A stretch of DNA of 17,585 nt. It comes from JAKPQD01 sp029572965. GTDB lineage: Bacteria; Bacteroidota; Bacteroidia; Bacteroidales; DTGW01. Position 1 is the stretch's first letter. Each line of letters begins with the position of its first letter. The DNA lies in the NCBI GenBank assembly GCA_035374585.1, contig DAOSPF010000063.1, forward strand, positions 1-17,585. The letters run 5' to 3'. Positions 15,282 to 17,585 of the stretch are shown piece by piece. A model generated the notes under the pieces. The model saw only the letters and a list, made by a program, of their open reading frames with translations, was not told the origin of the DNA and did no database searches. Both the position numbers and the translations under genes were made by a program.

Positions 15282-15315
15282 AGACGCTTTGCATTTTCGG
15301 AAATGCAAAGCGTCT
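15282..15315. repeat. Perfect 15-bp hairpin after mnmD
   Basis: A 15-bp perfect stem (15282-15296 with 15301-15315, starting agacgctttgc) has a 4-nt TCGG loop and lies 12 nt after the mnmD stop. No T-tract follows on either strand. It could be an RNA-stabilising or transcription-attenuating 3' hairpin. Confidence 0.75.
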
Positions 15316-15405
15316 AACATGTCAGGCTATATAGTAAGAATTACCTTTACAATCAATGTGTTGTGAACAGAATACAGTAATTCTCAATCAAAATTCTTCA
15401 TGAAA

Positions 15406-15595
15406 GACCCAGAGGGTCAATAGTATGGTAGATAAATATTTAAACAGGGTTTACAAGAGTATCGCAGGTACGAAAGAGAAACTTTAAAAGGTCATGAAGT
15501 CAAAAATATCGTGTTTTTCAAAAATCACTTTCGTCCCATTCGGGACTAATATTACAGTTGCACTAATTACTACCATACCTGAGTCCCTCCGGGAC
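15406..15595. repeat. REPIN/MITE-like element with inverted REP-like ends
   Basis: The left arm (15406-15431) and the reverse complement of the right arm (15570-15595) match at 20 of 26 positions, including a shared run of 9 ending GTATGGTAG. Each arm begins with a small hairpin: GACCCAGAGGGTC and GTCCCGGAGGGAC. Stem pair 2 changes from A-T to T-A and so stays paired, which points to selection on the fold. A third hairpin, GTCCCATTCGGGAC, lies inside at 15533-15546. No target-site duplication was recognised. Such palindromic elements are usually mobilised by RAYT (REP-associated tyrosine) transposases elsewhere in the genome; none is in the window. Confidence 0.6.
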
Positions 15596-15704
15596 ATTTG
15601 GTTGACTTTGCAAAATGCAAAATATTTTTAAATCAAAGGAAATGATTCTGAATTTTTAAGATTAGAGAGCAACGTAGTTGCGGTATGTTTGTAGAAAGTT
15701 TTTT

Positions 15705-15735
15705 CACTTCCGAAGTCTTAAAGACTTCGGAAGTG
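15705..15735. repeat. 31-bp near-perfect palindrome
   Basis: The arms are 15705-15719 and 15721-15735, perfectly complementary around one central A; it starts cacttccgaagtc. It lies 4 nt from the 3' end of the transporter gene (minus strand). No T-tract follows on the minus strand, so it is a weak candidate for a terminator. Confidence 0.8.
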
Positions 15736-15739
15736 TATG

Positions 15740-17395
15740 TTATAGCGTAATCAATATCAACGTTTGGGCCAAAAGTATCCGCAGAAACATGGTCAGTGGA
15801 TATACTGTTGCATAAGCAGTAGATTGGGCATGAACAGGAGCAAGGCTGTTGGCAAACTCAAGAGCTGGAGGATCTGTCATAGCACCGGACACGATACCGC
15901 ATATTTTCAGGTAATTCATTTTCATCAGGCGTGCAATAACAGAGGCTAAGAATATTGGAATAAATGTTATGGCTGCTCCATATAAAAGCCAGATATACCC
16001 ACCATTAACAAGGGTTTTTACAAATTCACTACCTGAAGATAAACCTACACATGCAAGAAATAATATAATGCCCAGTTCGCGCAGCATCATATTGGCCCCC
16101 GGGGTCATATAAAAATCAAGGTTCTTGATTCGTCCTTTATAGCCCAATATTATGGCAATTAAAAGTGGGCCACCTGCCATACCTAATTTTGCCGGAGCTG
16201 GCAAGCCCGGGATAAATAAGGGTACGCTTCCCAGGATAATACCAAGAAATATCCCAAGAAAAATAGGTATTGTATTGGGATGTGCAAGTTCTTTAACAGA
16301 GTTTCCAAGTTCTTCGCGTATCTCTGGAAGCAAATCACGCTTGCCTACGACCCGCACAGTATCGCCAAGTTCGACAGTAGTATCATGCGTAGGTAAAATC
16401 TCCATCCCTGCCCTGAATATGCGGGTAATATTGGCTTCGTAACGACGATAAATACCAATCTGTTCAATAGTTTTGCCTGTAAGTTTGCGATTGGTTACTA
16501 ATACATGAAACATGGCCAAATCCCCTGAAATTTCACGTTTGCTGCCGATTTTCACTTCACCCATCTTCATCCGCAGGTTTTCAATGAGGTTAATAGCAGA
16601 TACTCCGTAAATGACATCTCCCTGCTGTATCTTTTCGTTTTCTTTTGCTACAAGAAACTTTCCATCTCTCTCGATACGAGAAATAACAAGCTCTTTGTCC
16701 ACAATCTTTTTGATATATTTTATTTCTTTCCCAAACATATTGGGATTAGAAATGTAAATCTCGACGCTCTCAAGTTTCTTCTGACTATTGCTATATTGTC
16801 CATTATAATCTTCTACTTCCTTGTTTACCTTGATGCTAAAAATAAACCGAACCAATATCATGGTGATAATGATACCAAGCACCCCAAAAGGATAAGCTAC
16901 GGCGTAGCCCATACCTGTTACAGCAGCGGCATCAGCTTGTCCGACTTCATTTAAAGCTTGTTGGGCAGCACCAAGTCCGGGGGTATTGGTAACAGCCCCG
17001 CTCATAATACCAGTAATGACAGCTGGTGAAACTCCCAAAACTGCATGAATAAAATAGGCTATTGAAAAACCGGTAACAACAATGCCTGCTGCAAAAAGGT
17101 TTAGTTTAAGCCCATCATTACGAAAAGTGCTAAAAAAACGAGGGCCAACGTCAATACCAATAGCATAAACAAACAAGATCAGGCCAAACTCCCTGACAAA
17201 ATGTAAAACATGAGGATCGGCCTGGGCCCCAAAGTGGGCAAAAATTAACCCTGAGAACAGCACCCCGGCTATCCCCAACTTTACTTTTTTAAACTCCAAT
17301 TTGCCTATTAAAATTCCGACAAATGCAGCAAAACTAATGAAAAGTATAGTTGTAGCAGTACCGGTCCCGCTAAATAAGCTTTGAATAAAATTCAT
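15740..17395 (-). CDS. YidE/AspT-type transporter with two RCK_C domains
   Basis: The 551-residue product belongs to the aspartate-alanine exchanger (AspT/YidE/YbjL) family. Two membrane blocks with duplicated topology (about residues 10-190 and 380-551) flank a central soluble region (about 205-360) with two RCK_C (TrkA-C) ligand-binding domains: K-I-Q-Q-G-D-V-I-Y-G-V and V-E-L-G-D-T-V-R-V-V-G-K are the typical ends. Similar segments occur in both halves, for example G-A-V-T-N-T-P-G (about 134-141) and G-A-M-T-D-P-P-A (about 511-518), which are family signatures. Function is unknown in most members; c-di-AMP-like nucleotide binding by RCK_C occurs in related proteins, so a link to cdaA is an inference. 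A -7 box (TACTTTTG, minus strand, 17416-17423) is 20 nt upstream. Confidence 0.88.
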   Translation of the reverse strand: MNFIQSLFSGTGTATTILFISFAAFVGILIGKLEFKKVKLGIAGVLFSGLIFAHFGAQADPHVLHFVREFGLILFVYAIGIDVGPRFFSTFRNDGLKLNLFAAGIVVTGFSIAYFIHAVLGVSPAVITGIMSGAVTNTPGLGAAQQALNEVGQADAAAVTGMGYAVAYPFGVLGIIITMILVRFIFSIKVNKEVEDYNGQYSNSQKKLESVEIYISNPNMFGKEIKYIKKIVDKELVISRIERDGKFLVAKENEKIQQGDVIYGVSAINLIENLRMKMGEVKIGSKREISGDLAMFHVLVTNRKLTGKTIEQIGIYRRYEANITRIFRAGMEILPTHDTTVELGDTVRVVGKRDLLPEIREELGNSVKELAHPNTIPIFLGIFLGIILGSVPLFIPGLPAPAKLGMAGGPLLIAIILGYKGRIKNLDFYMTPGANMMLRELGIILFLACVGLSSGSEFVKTLVNGGYIWLLYGAAITFIPIFLASVIARLMKMNYLKICGIVSGAMTDPPALEFANSLAPVHAQSTAYATVYPLTMFLRILLAQTLILITL

Positions 17396-17415
17396 ATATT
17401 ATATTTTTATACTTT

Positions 17416-17423
17416 CAAAAGTA
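17416..17423 (-). promoter_or_regulatory. Putative Bacteroidota -7 promoter box of the transporter
   Basis: The minus strand reads TACTTTTG, an exact TAnnTTTG match, 20 nt before the start codon. A -33 element is not clear. Confidence 0.45.
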
Positions 17424-17465
17424 AACTCAACTGTCATAAATATATAAATGTTCGGCATAGCATCC

Positions 17466-17473
17466 TATATTTG
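17466..17473 (+). promoter_or_regulatory. Possible plus-strand -7 box near the window end
   Basis: TATATTTG is an exact TAnnTTTG match. No plus-strand gene can be seen in the remaining 112 bp, so it may serve a gene beyond the window or be chance. Confidence 0.2.
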
Positions 17474-17585
17474 AGTTAAAAAAATCATAAAGCGTTGAAT
17501 TGCTTCATGTCTTTTATAACAAATAAGTAGGTGTTTAGTTTCACCACGTTGTTAATGGAAAAACGTCTCCCCCTTCCTTTGCGAA

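Larger units (their letters stand above)
15270..15739. other. Non-coding region between mnmD and the transporter gene
   Basis: About 470 bp with no supported gene. It contains the hairpin after mnmD, a REPIN/MITE-like element at 15406-15595 with an internal REP-like hairpin, and a 31-bp palindrome at 15705-15735. Confidence 0.7.

Noticed and set aside
15425..15487. 20-codon ORF inside the REPIN-like element
   Set aside because: It is very short and starts inside an inverted-repeat arm, so it is most likely chance.

Overview
The window looks like a chromosomal segment of a low-GC member of the Bacteroidota, probably from a marine, freshwater or metagenomic lineage; I cannot place it lower. 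The evidence is a T9SS (Por secretion) C-terminal sorting domain, signal peptides ending in A-x-A-Q, several exact matches to the Bacteroidota -7 promoter box TAnnTTTG in front of genes, little Shine-Dalgarno sequence, and the gene types (AraR/NrtR-like Nudix regulator, CdaA, LemA, YidE-type transporter, MnmD). No rRNA, tRNA, CRISPR array, insertion sequence or phage gene was seen.

Layout. Positions 1-2954 (+) hold a secreted protein with three FN3-like repeats, broken by one in-frame TAA at 2110-2112 just upstream of its T9SS sorting domain. It is followed, with a TAATG overlap, by an 82-residue protein that has the tripartite look of an exosortase substrate. A hairpin terminator (2972-3018) ends that unit. 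Positions 3092-6145 (+) are a tight three-gene run: a multi-pass membrane protein of unknown function, an exosortase-family protein that appears to be an internal duplication with only the C-terminal half keeping the catalytic residues, and an exported von Willebrand A protein. The small substrate-like gene next to a duplicated exosortase and a VWA protein is the most interesting system in the window.

Positions 6151-9545 hold a threonine aldolase (-), the c-di-AMP synthase CdaA (+), and two exported proteins of unknown function (-). Positions 9780-12476 (+) are a probable sugar-uptake operon: a Nudix-fold regulator with a dead Nudix box, a sodium:solute symporter and a 68-residue membrane protein, ended by a strong terminator. 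Positions 12477-12955 are non-coding and contain hairpins and a candidate minus-strand small RNA made of AGGTT repeats.

Positions 12956-14560 (-) are ddl and a LemA lipoprotein, divergent from mnmD (14613-15269, +). Positions 15270-15739 are non-coding and hold two long perfect hairpins and a roughly 190-bp element flanked by inverted REP-like hairpins. Positions 15740-17395 (-) encode a YidE/AspT-type transporter with two RCK_C domains.
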